DNA from: an uncultured Acetatifactor sp. | GTDB lineage: Bacteria; Bacillota; Clostridia; Lachnospirales; Lachnospiraceae | Direction: 5' to 3' | Assembly: GCA_947627115.1 (NCBI GenBank) | Contig: CANQUQ010000001.1 | Span: 62,001-126,000 of the forward strand | Length of the DNA: 64,000 bases | In this document: one piece after another, positions 1 to 8,040 of the stretch | How positions within the stretch are numbered: position 1 is the stretch's first letter | How the letters are laid out: every line of letters begins with the position of its first letter | The notes under the pieces: model-generated | The model's input: only the letters and a program-made list of their open reading frames with translations | What the model was told of the DNA's origin: nothing | Databases searched by the model: none | Translations under genes and position numbers: made by a program

Positions 1-1556
1 CGGTATCCCGCCTCCCGGCAGGAAGCGTCGATCTGCCCGCCGGAAAGGCTGATCAGATACCGGCTCTTGAGAGAATCCAGATTCTCCGACACATAATCCG
101 GCATACAGCAGCTGATGCCAAAGCCCTCCGGCAGACCGTACAACAGCTGCCAGTCCACATTGACGGTTCCCTGGGCATTGACATCCTGAAAGACCCATAT
201 GACCACATTGTCAAAGCTGGGAGCGTTCTCCTTCTCAAGTTGAAGCTCCTCCGCAAATTTTTCTCTCCACTCCTCCACGGCATCCCGCCTCTGTTCCGTC
301 ACGAAAGGCACCTGATAGTCATTGGGATCCACAGCCTTGTAGGAATAGAAAAAGAAAAATGTCAGCCCCAGGATCGCGGCTTTCTTATAAAACCGTGTCT
401 CCATCAGAGAAATCACAAAAATACCCGCCGCCATAAAGGTCAGCAGATGCTTGCTGCCCTCCGTGAGCTTGTACATCAGGAGCAGCGCCAACAGCATGGA
501 TACAAAGCTGAAGGCCAGATGCGCCTCTATGATCAGATGGCTTCCCGCGGCCTCCCGTCGCTTCTCCTCCCCGCGCTGCCGGCGCAGGGCAGAGCAGTCC
601 CTGAGGCTCTGACAGACCAGCACGCACAGCATCACCGAATATCCCGCAAAATATGCCCCCGATGCCAGGCCGGTACGAAATCCCTGTACGATGTGCCTCA
701 AAAAATCCGTGCCCATATAGTACAGCTTGCCCAGCGTATAACGAAGACCGCCGAACAGTCCGCGTTCAAAATAAGCGGCCGCCCAATCCGTAAAGAACAG
801 CGGCGCAAAATACTCGGCGCCCAGATAATGTTTGATGCCTATATACAGCGCGCCTGTCGCACCGATCACCAGTGCGGATCCCAGAAATCCCTTCCATCGG
901 CTCCTCCGGATCCACAGATACGAGGGGAGCAGCAGAAACAGCAGCATGTACGGTCTCATCAGGGTCATGACTCCGGACATGAGGAACAGGAGCACCAGCT
1001 TCCATACCTTTTCCCGGTCCAGATAATTTATGGCCAGACCGTAAAAAAGGATCAGCATACTGAAGCAGATGATCTCCGGCATACCGGAAAGCATATATCT
1101 CACGAAGGGGGTGTAAAGACAGAACAGCATCGCCAGAACGCCCAGCTGTTTCCAGGTCATCTTCACCAGCCAGACAAATCCGAAGCAGCTCAGGCACATC
1201 AGGAAGATATTACAGATAACGGGAGACAGCAGATTCCAGCCAAAAAGAAGTCCCCACAGGACCCATGGGAACACCAGCACCGGACTCCATGCCGCAAAGG
1301 ACAGCTTCAATGCTGCGCTTTCGTTAAATCCGAAATACCCCAGCGGATAACCGCAGTTCACAATAGCCTCCACCTGCTTGTAGTAGAACAGCTCATCGTT
1401 CCACTCTGAGGCGGGCAGGTAGACCTGCCCCACAGATCTGCCCTGGGCCGCGCAGTATACCACGCAGCACAGCAGAGGCAGCACTGCCAGCAGAACTGAC
1501 TTTATGAGAGTCACATACCTTTTGTCACATTTCCACCAGGCCACAAATTTTTCCAT
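1..1556 (-). CDS. Polytopic membrane protein, partial (3' end outside window)
   Basis: An open frame runs leftwards from ATG at 1554-1556 to the window edge without a stop, giving at least 518 residues. GGAAGG lies just upstream of the ATG. The protein opens with a short basic stretch and a membrane segment, then an extracellular-looking part with charged and aromatic residues (SEWNDELFYYKQ), then a long series of hydrophobic segments up to about residue 430, and a soluble C-terminal part. This layout resembles GT-C type membrane glycosyltransferases and Wzy-like proteins, but I see no defining motif, so the function stays open. It starts 17 bases after the stop of the GT2 gene at 1574-2500 and probably ends the operon that begins at 4008. 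A Dol-P-sugar-using transferase would fit, because two neighbours look like polyprenyl-phosphate sugar synthases; that is inference. Confidence 0.75.
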   Translation of the reverse strand, partial: MEKFVAWWKCDKRYVTLIKSVLLAVLPLLCCVVYCAAQGRSVGQVYLPASEWNDELFYYKQVEAIVNCGYPLGYFGFNESAALKLSFAAWSPVLVFPWVLWGLLFGWNLLSPVICNIFLMCLSCFGFVWLVKMTWKQLGVLAMLFCLYTPFVRYMLSGMPEIICFSMLILFYGLAINYLDREKVWKLVLLFLMSGVMTLMRPYMLLFLLLPSYLWIRRSRWKGFLGSALVIGATGALYIGIKHYLGAEYFAPLFFTDWAAAYFERGLFGGLRYTLGKLYYMGTDFLRHIVQGFRTGLASGAYFAGYSVMLCVLVCQSLRDCSALRRQRGEEKRREAAGSHLIIEAHLAFSFVSMLLALLLMYKLTEGSKHLLTFMAAGIFVISLMETRFYKKAAILGLTFFFFYSYKAVDPNDYQVPFVTEQRRDAVEEWREKFAEELQLEKENAPSFDNVVIWVFQDVNAQGTVNVDWQLLYGLPEGFGISCCMPDYVSENLDSLKSRYLISLSGGQIDASCREAGY

Positions 1557-1573
1557 AGGAACCTTCCCGCCAG

Positions 1574-2500
1574 CTACAAGTTTATCTTTTCGCGTATCAC
1601 ATACTGGGGCGAATTATTGAGACAGATATAGATCCTGCCAATGTATTCTCCGATCAGTCCCAGCATCAGCATGACCATTCCGCCAAAGAACACGATCGCC
1701 GCCATGGTCGAGCTGAAGCCCATAGGTACATTGGGATTGAGCAGGCGCTTTACGATCGTATAGATCCCATAGATAAACCCTGCTGCCGCGCTGGCCGCTC
1801 CGATGGCGGTGGCGATCCGCAGCGGTTTTACGGAGAAGGCGGTAAAGCCGTTGAACCACAACCCCAGCAGCTTTTTCAGAGTATATCCCGAAGTGCCTTC
1901 CTCCCGCTCCCTGTGATCCACGGAGACATTGGCCACATTCCCGGTGGAGCGCAGTACCAGACCAATGACATAGGGGTAGGAGTTCTCATAGCGCACCATA
2001 TCCTCCACCACAAATCTTTTGACGGCAAAATAGCTGGAGACATAGAGCGTCTTCGGCTTTCCCAGCATGATGCGGGCCATGAGCTCGTTGACCCTGCTTC
2101 CGAAATTGCGAAAGCAGGAATGATGCTTATGCTCATATTTCGCATACACGGCATCATACCCTTCCTCCAGCTTTCCGATCAGCCTGTCCACCTGGTCGGC
2201 GGGAGTCTGCCCGTCATCGTCCAGGCAGACCACATAGTCTCCGTCCGAGTGCCGCAGCCCCGCCATCAGCGCGGAATGCTGGCCGAAGTTTCTGGCGAAA
2301 TCAATTCCCTTTACGTTCTCATGCTCCCTGCACAGCCTGCGTATCACCTCAATGGTCCCATCCGGAGAGCAGTCATTTACCAGAAAAATATCGTACTCGT
2401 ACTGTGAAAGTGTCTTCATTTTTTCTTCGATCTCGGCTACTACATGGGAAAGAGTCCTTTCCGATCGGTAACAGGGGATTACAAAACTGATCTTTTTCAT
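1574..2500 (-). CDS. GT2 family polyprenyl-phosphate glycosyltransferase (GtrB/CsbB/ArnC-like)
   Basis: The 308-residue protein starts KKISFVIPCYRSE, a GT2 nucleotide-binding start, with FLVNDCSPDGT near residue 40 and the metal-binding CLDDDGQTP near residue 92. The C-terminal third carries two membrane segments (about 228-255 and 265-290), the layout of enzymes that move a sugar from a nucleotide to undecaprenyl phosphate at the inner face of the membrane. AAGGAAAACAAT precedes the ATG. It lies between a GNAT acetyltransferase and a large membrane protein that could use the lipid-linked sugar. The sugar cannot be read from sequence. Confidence 0.88.
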   Translation of the reverse strand: MKKISFVIPCYRSERTLSHVVAEIEEKMKTLSQYEYDIFLVNDCSPDGTIEVIRRLCREHENVKGIDFARNFGQHSALMAGLRHSDGDYVVCLDDDGQTPADQVDRLIGKLEEGYDAVYAKYEHKHHSCFRNFGSRVNELMARIMLGKPKTLYVSSYFAVKRFVVEDMVRYENSYPYVIGLVLRSTGNVANVSVDHREREEGTSGYTLKKLLGLWFNGFTAFSVKPLRIATAIGAASAAAGFIYGIYTIVKRLLNPNVPMGFSSTMAAIVFFGGMVMLMLGLIGEYIGRIYICLNNSPQYVIREKINL

Positions 2501-2528
2501 ATTGTTTTCCTTCTATTCTTATCTTTTT

Positions 2529-3059
2529 CTACACGTTCGGATTCAGGGCGGCCATCCACACGATATCCCGGTACTCTCCGTCTATGCACACGTCTTTGCG
2601 AAGGACGCCTTCCCGCACAAAACCCGCCTTTTCATAGCTCCGGATAGCCTGCTCATTGGAGGCAAGGGCCCTCAGATAGACCCGGTTCAGCTTTTCCTCC
2701 CCGAAACAGTACCGCAGCATCAGCCCGGCGGCCGCCGTTCCCAGACCCCGGCCTCTGGCGGATGCCTCGCCGATAAAAATGCCATATTCCGCCTTGTTGT
2801 GCCGCCTGTCGATATCACGGATATAGACAGAGCCCACCGGCCTGTCCCCGGCAATTTCACAGATGATCATCTGCACCGCCTTCCCGGTCTCTATCATGCT
2901 CCTAATCCATTCTTTGTGCCCTTCCGGGGTGAAAGGGTCCCGATAAATAAAATTTTGACGCACAGCGCTGCTGTTCCGCCAGGTCACGATCAGATCCGTG
3001 TCGTCATATGTCATGGGCCGCAGATAGATCCCTGCCGCTGTATCCCTGTATGAATCCAT
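2529..3059 (-). CDS. GNAT acetyltransferase, RimJ/RimL type, possible PseH-like sugar N-acetyltransferase
   Basis: This 176-residue cytosolic GNAT protein has LRPMTYDD at the N-terminus, then VTWRNSSAVRQNF, and the acetyl-CoA loop ARGRGLGTAAAGLML followed by NEQAIRSYEKAGFVREG. I chose ATG at 3057-3059, preceded by AGAAAGG. An upstream ATG at 3122 would overlap the end of the previous gene by 47 bases and has no better ribosome site. The WRN motif near the start is typical of GNATs that acetylate amino sugars, such as PseH. PseB- and PseC-like genes lie 2.5-7.5 kb away, so acetylation of a 4-amino sugar is a reasonable role, but this is inference. An alternative is acetylation of a ribosomal protein. 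Confidence 0.82.
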   Translation of the reverse strand: MDSYRDTAAGIYLRPMTYDDTDLIVTWRNSSAVRQNFIYRDPFTPEGHKEWIRSMIETGKAVQMIICEIAGDRPVGSVYIRDIDRRHNKAEYGIFIGEASARGRGLGTAAAGLMLRYCFGEEKLNRVYLRALASNEQAIRSYEKAGFVREGVLRKDVCIDGEYRDIVWMAALNPNV

Positions 3060-3075
3060 GTGGCAACCAGCCTTT

Positions 3076-4008
3076 CTATTTTTTTCTTTTCTCTGCGCTG
3101 ACCCTGTTGAGCCGATATTCAAAATCGCGCCTGCTCTTGGCCGCTATCACCTCCAGGATCATGCCGGCGAACAGGGAAAGGATCCCCGCCAGCGCCATAA
3201 AGCCGCAGACGATCAGCGTGGGAAAGCGGGGCACCAGGCCCGTTTCCAGATAGGCGGTCATAACCGGAAGCATGAGCACAAAGGCCGCCAGCACCAGTAT
3301 CAGGCACAGCGCGCCAAAGAATCTCAGCGGTCTGTAATTTTTGTAAAGCTGGAACATCTTCCGGATCACGCGCAGCCCGTCGCTGTAGGTATTCAGCTTT
3401 GACTTGCTTCCCGCCGGCCGGTCGCGGTACTCTACCACCACGTTCTCTACCTGCATATTATAATTTACGGCGTGGATCGTCATCTCCGTCTCTATCTCAA
3501 ATCCCTCGGAAAAAACGGGAAAAGTTTTGACAAATTCGTAGCTGAATGCCCGGTATCCGGTCATAATGTCCTTGATGTCGGATCGGAACAGCCGATTGAT
3601 CCCCGAACGCATCAGACTGTTTCCAAAATTGTGGAACGGACGCTTATTTTCCGTAAAATACGTGGAGGACAGCCGGTCTCCCACCACCATGTCCGCATTG
3701 TGCTCCAGGACCTTGTCCACCAGTTTCCGGGCGCAGTCCAACGGATAAGTGTCATCGCCGTCCAGCATCAGATAACATTCCGCATCGATTTCCCGGAACA
3801 TTCTGCGGATCACATTCCCCTTGCCCTGCCTGTATTCATGACGCACGACCGCTCCCGCCTCCGCGGCCAGCTCCGCCGTGCGGTCAGTAGAGTTGTTGTC
3901 ATATACATAGACAACGGCCTCCGGAAGCGCATTCCTGGCATCCCGCACCACCTTGGCTATCGTCTGTTCCTCGTTATAACAGGGAATCAGTACTGCTATC
4001 CTATCCAT
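3076..4008 (-). CDS. GT2 family glycosyltransferase with two C-terminal membrane segments (DPM1-like)
   Basis: The protein has 310 residues. It begins with IAVLIPCYNEEQT and YVYDNNSTDRT; the DXD-type motif is MLDGDDTYP at about residue 81, and the region KDIMTGYRAF is typical of dolichyl-phosphate-mannose-synthase-like enzymes. Two membrane segments lie near residues 235-260 and 268-293. AAAGGGA precedes the ATG. It is the first gene of a leftward operon (3076-4008, then the GNAT, the second GT2 and the partial membrane protein), and the next gene starts 16 bases after its stop. A divergent plus-strand gene begins at 4126. It probably charges a polyprenyl phosphate with one sugar. Confidence 0.88.
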   Translation of the reverse strand: MDRIAVLIPCYNEEQTIAKVVRDARNALPEAVVYVYDNNSTDRTAELAAEAGAVVRHEYRQGKGNVIRRMFREIDAECYLMLDGDDTYPLDCARKLVDKVLEHNADMVVGDRLSSTYFTENKRPFHNFGNSLMRSGINRLFRSDIKDIMTGYRAFSYEFVKTFPVFSEGFEIETEMTIHAVNYNMQVENVVVEYRDRPAGSKSKLNTYSDGLRVIRKMFQLYKNYRPLRFFGALCLILVLAAFVLMLPVMTAYLETGLVPRFPTLIVCGFMALAGILSLFAGMILEVIAAKSRRDFEYRLNRVSAEKRKK

Positions 4009-4088
4009 AACGCCGGTCCCTTTCTCCGTATTATTTATATTTTACCACGCCTGACAAATATCAGCCACTGGTTTTGTGAAATAAATTA

Positions 4089-4097
4089 TGCTATACT
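4089..4097 (+). promoter_or_regulatory. Extended -10 promoter for the 4126 membrane protein
   Basis: TG-C-TATACT is an exact extended -10 element about 29 bases before the ATG. The -35 region at the right distance is poor (TGGTTT), as is usual when the extended element is present. Confidence 0.6.
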
Positions 4098-4125
4098 GAT
4101 TGCAGATCAAATGAGGAGTGCGCTC

Positions 4126-5742
4126 ATGAAAACCTTCACGCAAAAACTATATACCTTTTCCTGCAGCTTTGTGCAGATATTTTTTCTGCTTCTGGTCGGA
4201 CTGCTTTTTCTGGGCGGATTTCTGTTCACCTGCTACTGCTCGGATATGAATACCATGGCGGTGGAAACGCGCTGGGACAATCCCCTGTGGAATCTGCTGT
4301 GGATCGCTCTTTCTCTCGGTTTCATGGTTACGTTATCCGGCATTGCGTACAGGGCGCGCCTCCGCACCGAAAAATTTCCCGATCCATGCGATCTTCTCAC
4401 CGTCATAGTTCTTTTGTGGTGTCTTGCCTTTGGCGGGCTGCTCATTCTGTTCGGCAGATCTGCCCCCGCCGCCGATTCCATGACGGTATACAGCATGGCG
4501 GAGGAACTGGCGTCTGGACAATACCTCGCCATCCATCCCACGGATTCTTACCTGTCCTATTATCCCCATCAGGTGGGACTTACGGCATTTTTTGAAATCT
4601 TGATCCGGATCTACCGGCTCCTGCCCGTCAATCTCGCCCCCTATCACTTTATCAAGTGCATCTATGTGCTCCTGGCCTGCTCTACAGTCCTCTCTCTGAG
4701 AGGGATCACAAGGATCCTATGGGCGGACCGTCGGGCGGAATTTTTCTATCTGCTGATGGCCGGGGCGAACCTTCCCTTCCTGATGTATACCTCCTATGTC
4801 TACGGAGAAATTCCCTCCTTTGCCGCCGTCTGCGCCGGGCTCTGTTTTCTGCTCAGACTGCTCTGCCAAAGGCCCTCCACTCGAAAAAGGTGCATTGGGG
4901 ACGCCCTTGCGTCCCTGTTATTTCTGACCCTGGGCGTCATGCTGCGCAAAAATAACCTGATCGTTATCATCGCGGTATTGATCGTGACCACCTTGCAGTG
5001 GCTTTGGCAAAGACGCAAGGCTCTTTTGGTCTACGGGCTGCTCTGCGCCCTGTGCAGCCTTTCGGTCCTCCCTCTGGTAAAGAAAAGCTATGAGCTGCGC
5101 GCCGACAACCGCTTAAGCTCCGGTGTCCCCGCCATATCCTATCTGGCAATGGGAATGCAGGAAGCCCCATGTGCCAACGGCTGGTACAACGGCTTCAACT
5201 TCAACACCTATCACGACAGCGGTCTGGATACGGCCAAGACCGTTGAAATAAGCCAAAAAGCTATCCGGGAGCGGTTGGAATATTTTCGGGCACACCCCGG
5301 TTATACAGCGGACTTTTATATCCGCAAGCACCTGTCCCAGTGGGCGGACGGTACTTATACCTGCAGGCAGGTCACTCTGAATACCTTCGGTGCCAGGAGC
5401 CCGTTCCTCGTCTCACTCTACGAGGGGGAATACAGCCGTTTTTTCATCGGCTTCGCCAATATCTATCAGAATATACTGTATTTTGGCGTACTTGTTTTCT
5501 GCATTGCTTCACTCAGGAAGCCCTATCGGAACGGCCTGCCGGAAGCCCTGGGACTGATCGGTGCGATTGGCGGCTTTCTGTTCCACATCTTCTGGGAAGC
5601 CAGTTCCAGGTATGTCCTCCTGTACAGTCTCCTGCTGATGCCTTACTGTGCCAGAGGCATTTCGCTGCTGGCTGGCAGGCTCTCCTTTCTGTCAAATAAT
5701 TCCCCTCACAGAGGAATTTGCCGTCACACCGATTTCCGGTAA
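4126..5742 (+). CDS. Polytopic membrane protein, GT-C/GT39-like, unknown specificity
   Basis: The 538-residue protein starts at ATG 4126, preceded by GAGGAG at 4113-4118. The open frame extends much further upstream but there runs antisense to the 3076-4008 gene, so the longer version is not real. It has roughly ten or more hydrophobic segments and an early outer loop (SYLSYYPHQVGLTAFFE) that resembles the first loop of GT-C transferases using lipid-linked sugars. It is alone on the plus strand in a minus-strand cluster, and its last 19 bases overlap the end of the convergent pseC-like gene. It may transfer a sugar supplied by one of the nearby polyprenyl-phosphate GT2 enzymes; the catalytic residues are not identifiable by eye. 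Confidence 0.8.
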   Translation: MKTFTQKLYTFSCSFVQIFFLLLVGLLFLGGFLFTCYCSDMNTMAVETRWDNPLWNLLWIALSLGFMVTLSGIAYRARLRTEKFPDPCDLLTVIVLLWCLAFGGLLILFGRSAPAADSMTVYSMAEELASGQYLAIHPTDSYLSYYPHQVGLTAFFEILIRIYRLLPVNLAPYHFIKCIYVLLACSTVLSLRGITRILWADRRAEFFYLLMAGANLPFLMYTSYVYGEIPSFAAVCAGLCFLLRLLCQRPSTRKRCIGDALASLLFLTLGVMLRKNNLIVIIAVLIVTTLQWLWQRRKALLVYGLLCALCSLSVLPLVKKSYELRADNRLSSGVPAISYLAMGMQEAPCANGWYNGFNFNTYHDSGLDTAKTVEISQKAIRERLEYFRAHPGYTADFYIRKHLSQWADGTYTCRQVTLNTFGARSPFLVSLYEGEYSRFFIGFANIYQNILYFGVLVFCIASLRKPYRNGLPEALGLIGAIGGFLFHIFWEASSRYVLLYSLLLMPYCARGISLLAGRLSFLSNNSPHRGICRHTDFR

Positions 5743-6923
5743 TATGCCGCCACCTTTTTCACGGCCCGCACGGTATCTTCCACATCCCGGTCCGTCATGG
5801 CGGGATAGAGCGGGATGCTCATGGACCACTGATAATAAGCCTCCGCATGGGGGCAAAGTCCCTGGGGATATCCGAGCCTCTCGTAATAGGAGTGCAGATA
5901 CACAGGCAGATAGTGAACCTGGGGACGCACATTTTCCGCGCAGAGCGCATCAAAGAACTGTCGTCTGTCACATGTGAGCCTGTCCGGATTCAACCGGAGA
6001 ATATACAAATGTCTGGTGGTATCGGATTCAGGGATCTCCCGCTGCACGACGATCTCCGGCATATCCGCAAACGCTTCGTCATACCTTCGGACGATCTCCT
6101 TTCTGCGGGCAGAAAATCTTGGCAGCTTGCGCAGCTGACTCATGAGCAGAGCCGCCTGGATGTCCGTCATTCGGTAATTAAAGCCCAGGTCGATCTGCTC
6201 ATTATACCACGGCGCATCCGTTGGATGGGCCATCTCCGACCGGTTCCGGGTGATGCCGTGGGCCCGCAGACGCATCAGCTTGCGGTAAAGCTGCTCGTCG
6301 TCCGTGGTGACAGCGCCGCCCTCGCCGCTGGTGACCGTCTTCACGGGATGAAAGCTGAAGCAGGTCATATCCGCAATGCTGCCCACCGGCTGCCCGTTAT
6401 ATTTGGTGCCGATGGCGTGCGCCGCATCCTCGATCAGCACCAGACCGTTTTCCTTACATATTCTGTCAAGCGCATCGTGGGCGACGGCCTGTCCGGTGAA
6501 ATCTACCGCCACGATGCCCTTTGTGCGCGGCGTGATAAGCCTCTCCACCGATTCCGGGTCGATATTGTAGGTCTGCGGGTCAATGTCGGCAAAAACGGGG
6601 CGTGCGCCGCAGTACAGCACACAGTTGGCAGATGCCGCAAAAGTGATGGAGCTGACGATCACCTCGTCTCCCTCCCCGAAGCCTGCGGCCAGGGCGGCCA
6701 AATGCAGGGCAGCAGTACCGTTTGCAACCGCCACCGCATATTTTGCCCCCGTGATCTGTGACAGACTCTGTTCCAGAGCCTCTATCCGGGGGCCGCAGGT
6801 GATCATGTCCCCCCGCAGGGCCTCCGCTACCGCGTCTATGTCGTCCTGCTCGATCCATTGCCTTCCGTAGGAAATCGGTCGCTCCCGCACCGGAGTCCCC
6901 CCGAATATGGCCAATTTTTCCAT
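5724..6923 (-). CDS. pseC: DegT/DnrJ/EryC1/StrS sugar aminotransferase, PseC-like
   Basis: A 399-residue PLP-dependent aminotransferase. Visible features are GDMITCGPRIEALE near residue 38, VANGTAALHLAALA near 65, VLIEDAAHAIGT near 165 and the PLP-lysine motif SFHPVKTVTSGEGG near 190. The SFHPVKT(I/V)T(T/S)GEGG form is characteristic of PseC, which converts the 4-keto-6-deoxy sugar from PseB into the 4-amino sugar on the way to pseudaminic acid. CGGAGGG precedes the ATG. A pseB-like gene is 2.6 kb further on, not adjacent. PseI, PseG and PseF homologues are not in the window, so the end product may be pseudaminic acid made with genes elsewhere, or only a 2-acetamido-4-amino trideoxyhexose. 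Its 3' end overlaps the convergent plus-strand gene. Confidence 0.85.
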   Translation of the reverse strand: MEKLAIFGGTPVRERPISYGRQWIEQDDIDAVAEALRGDMITCGPRIEALEQSLSQITGAKYAVAVANGTAALHLAALAAGFGEGDEVIVSSITFAASANCVLYCGARPVFADIDPQTYNIDPESVERLITPRTKGIVAVDFTGQAVAHDALDRICKENGLVLIEDAAHAIGTKYNGQPVGSIADMTCFSFHPVKTVTSGEGGAVTTDDEQLYRKLMRLRAHGITRNRSEMAHPTDAPWYNEQIDLGFNYRMTDIQAALLMSQLRKLPRFSARRKEIVRRYDEAFADMPEIVVQREIPESDTTRHLYILRLNPDRLTCDRRQFFDALCAENVRPQVHYLPVYLHSYYERLGYPQGLCPHAEAYYQWSMSIPLYPAMTDRDVEDTVRAVKKVAAYYRKSV

Positions 6924-7020
6924 TTTCCCAGCCCTCCGTAATTCTCATTTGCAGGCAGATATTCCGCCTGAAGATATCGTCGGATATCCACTTCTATAGT
7001 TTAACAGGAAATGGCAAAGG

Positions 7021-7470
7021 TTACAATGCAATTATGATTCGATTTTCTTTTAGCTCCTTCAGCTTTTCCACACTTTTCTCATACAGCTCCCTTTGCGAGC
7101 GGACCTCTCCGATCAGCTCCTTCAGACCGGTACATCTGCTCGGTATCAGCATGACCCTTCCGTCCCGGTCCTCACGCCGCAGGATGAACAGCGCCTCCGA
7201 GATCCTCTCCACCAGGTCGGTGATGCTGCTTCCGCATTCGCCGGGATGCGTGTGCTCGACGATCCTGTCCATCATGAAATAACGCCTGCGCTTATCGGCT
7301 TCCTCCTTCACGTCCAACAGCAAATCCACTACCTCCGGGCCCTGGATCCCCGGCTCCAGTCTGATCTCCACGCCCACGAGGGCTTTATGGATACGGCGAA
7401 AGCTTTTTACCTCGGCTGCCAGCTCCCGGTGACCTTTCGCTCTCGCCAATACATGTGACAGCAGACCCAT
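7021..7470 (-). CDS. Conserved hypothetical helical protein, 149 aa
   Basis: I do not recognise a family. The protein is soluble, highly charged and predicted helical, with KSFRRIHKALVGVEIRLEP near residue 22, DRIVEHTHPGECG near 68 and a lysine/glutamate-rich helix at the C-terminus. AAGGAGGA stands 4-5 bases before the ATG. It has a strong promoter of its own (7521-7549) facing the blaI-like promoter across a 144-base gap, so both might answer to the BlaI-type repressor. No signal peptide or membrane segment is visible. Confidence 0.7.
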   Translation of the reverse strand: MGLLSHVLARAKGHRELAAEVKSFRRIHKALVGVEIRLEPGIQGPEVVDLLLDVKEEADKRRRYFMMDRIVEHTHPGECGSSITDLVERISEALFILRREDRDGRVMLIPSRCTGLKELIGEVRSQRELYEKSVEKLKELKENRIIIAL

Positions 7471-7520
7471 GACATCCTCCTTATCCGCACAGCTTCGCTC
7501 GATTGTTGCATTTTCAAATC

Positions 7521-7549
7521 ATAGTATTTAATTTGCTGTATGCTGTCAA
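7521..7549 (-). promoter_or_regulatory. Sigma-A promoter for the 7021-7470 gene
   Basis: On the minus strand TTGACA (7544-7549) is separated by exactly 17 bases from TACTAT (7521-7526). The element lies about 50 bases upstream of the ATG at 7470. Confidence 0.75.
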
Positions 7550-7559
7550 GAGTTTTCTA

Positions 7560-7588
7560 TTGACTTACGTTCCGATTTAGCCTATAAT
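7560..7588 (+). promoter_or_regulatory. Sigma-A promoter for the blaI/blaR1-like operon
   Basis: TTGACT (7560-7565), a 17-base spacer and a perfect TATAAT (7583-7588), followed by AGGAGG at 7601-7606 and the ATG at 7615. The -35 boxes of the two divergent promoters are only 10 bases apart, so one bound repressor could cover both. I see no clear BlaI-type TACA/TGTA dyad. Confidence 0.82.
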
Positions 7589-7614
7589 TTCAGTAAAATC
7601 AGGAGGTAAAAAAC

Positions 7615-8007
7615 ATGTCACAATTAAACCCAAGAGAACTTGATGTATTAAATATTCTTTGGAAAACAGATGAGCCGATGACTTCCACCGACATTGTCAA
7701 CGAACAGAGAGGACTGACTCAGAGCACCGTGATAGCGGTTCTGCGCAAGCTGCTGAAGGACGATCTGGTAGAGGTGGCCGGCGTTACCCACAGCGGCAAG
7801 GTGCTGAGCAGGACTTATCGCCCCACTGCCGCCTCCAGAGATGTGATCATGAAAAATTTTGCAGGCGACTATGCGAATTTTAAGAACGTGATCTCCAAGT
7901 CGGACCTGTGCGCAGCCATCCTTGGCATCGAGCAGGGGCCCGAACAGATGAAGTCCGAGATCTCCAAGCTGAAGAAGATCCTGGCCGATTACGAGAAAAA
8001 GCTCTGA
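7615..8007 (+). CDS. BlaI/MecI/CopY family transcriptional repressor
   Basis: 130 residues, with the family's N-terminal winged helix (LNPRELDVLNILWKTDEPMT, then STDIVNE and TQSTVIAVLRKLLKDDLVEV) and a short C-terminal dimerisation part. BlaI proteins bind promoter dyads and are cut by a membrane metalloprotease of the BlaR1 type, which is encoded directly downstream. No beta-lactamase or penicillin-binding protein gene is next to it. The natural targets within reach are its own operon, the small secreted protein at 9191 and the divergent gene at 7470. AGGAGG decides the start. Confidence 0.9.
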   Translation: MSQLNPRELDVLNILWKTDEPMTSTDIVNEQRGLTQSTVIAVLRKLLKDDLVEVAGVTHSGKVLSRTYRPTAASRDVIMKNFAGDYANFKNVISKSDLCAAILGIEQGPEQMKSEISKLKKILADYEKKL

Positions 8008-8040
8008 TGTAAAGCCCACGAAAGAGAAAGCTGTGAAGCC

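Noticed and set aside
240..1409. Plus-strand open frame of 389 codons at the left edge
   Set aside because: The minus strand carries a continuous membrane-protein frame over the same bases with a ribosome site; the plus frame is Gln/His/Arg-rich noise.
3472..4125. N-terminal extension of the plus-strand membrane protein at 4126
   Set aside because: It runs antisense to the GT2 gene, and the promoter plus GAGGAG stand right before ATG 4126.
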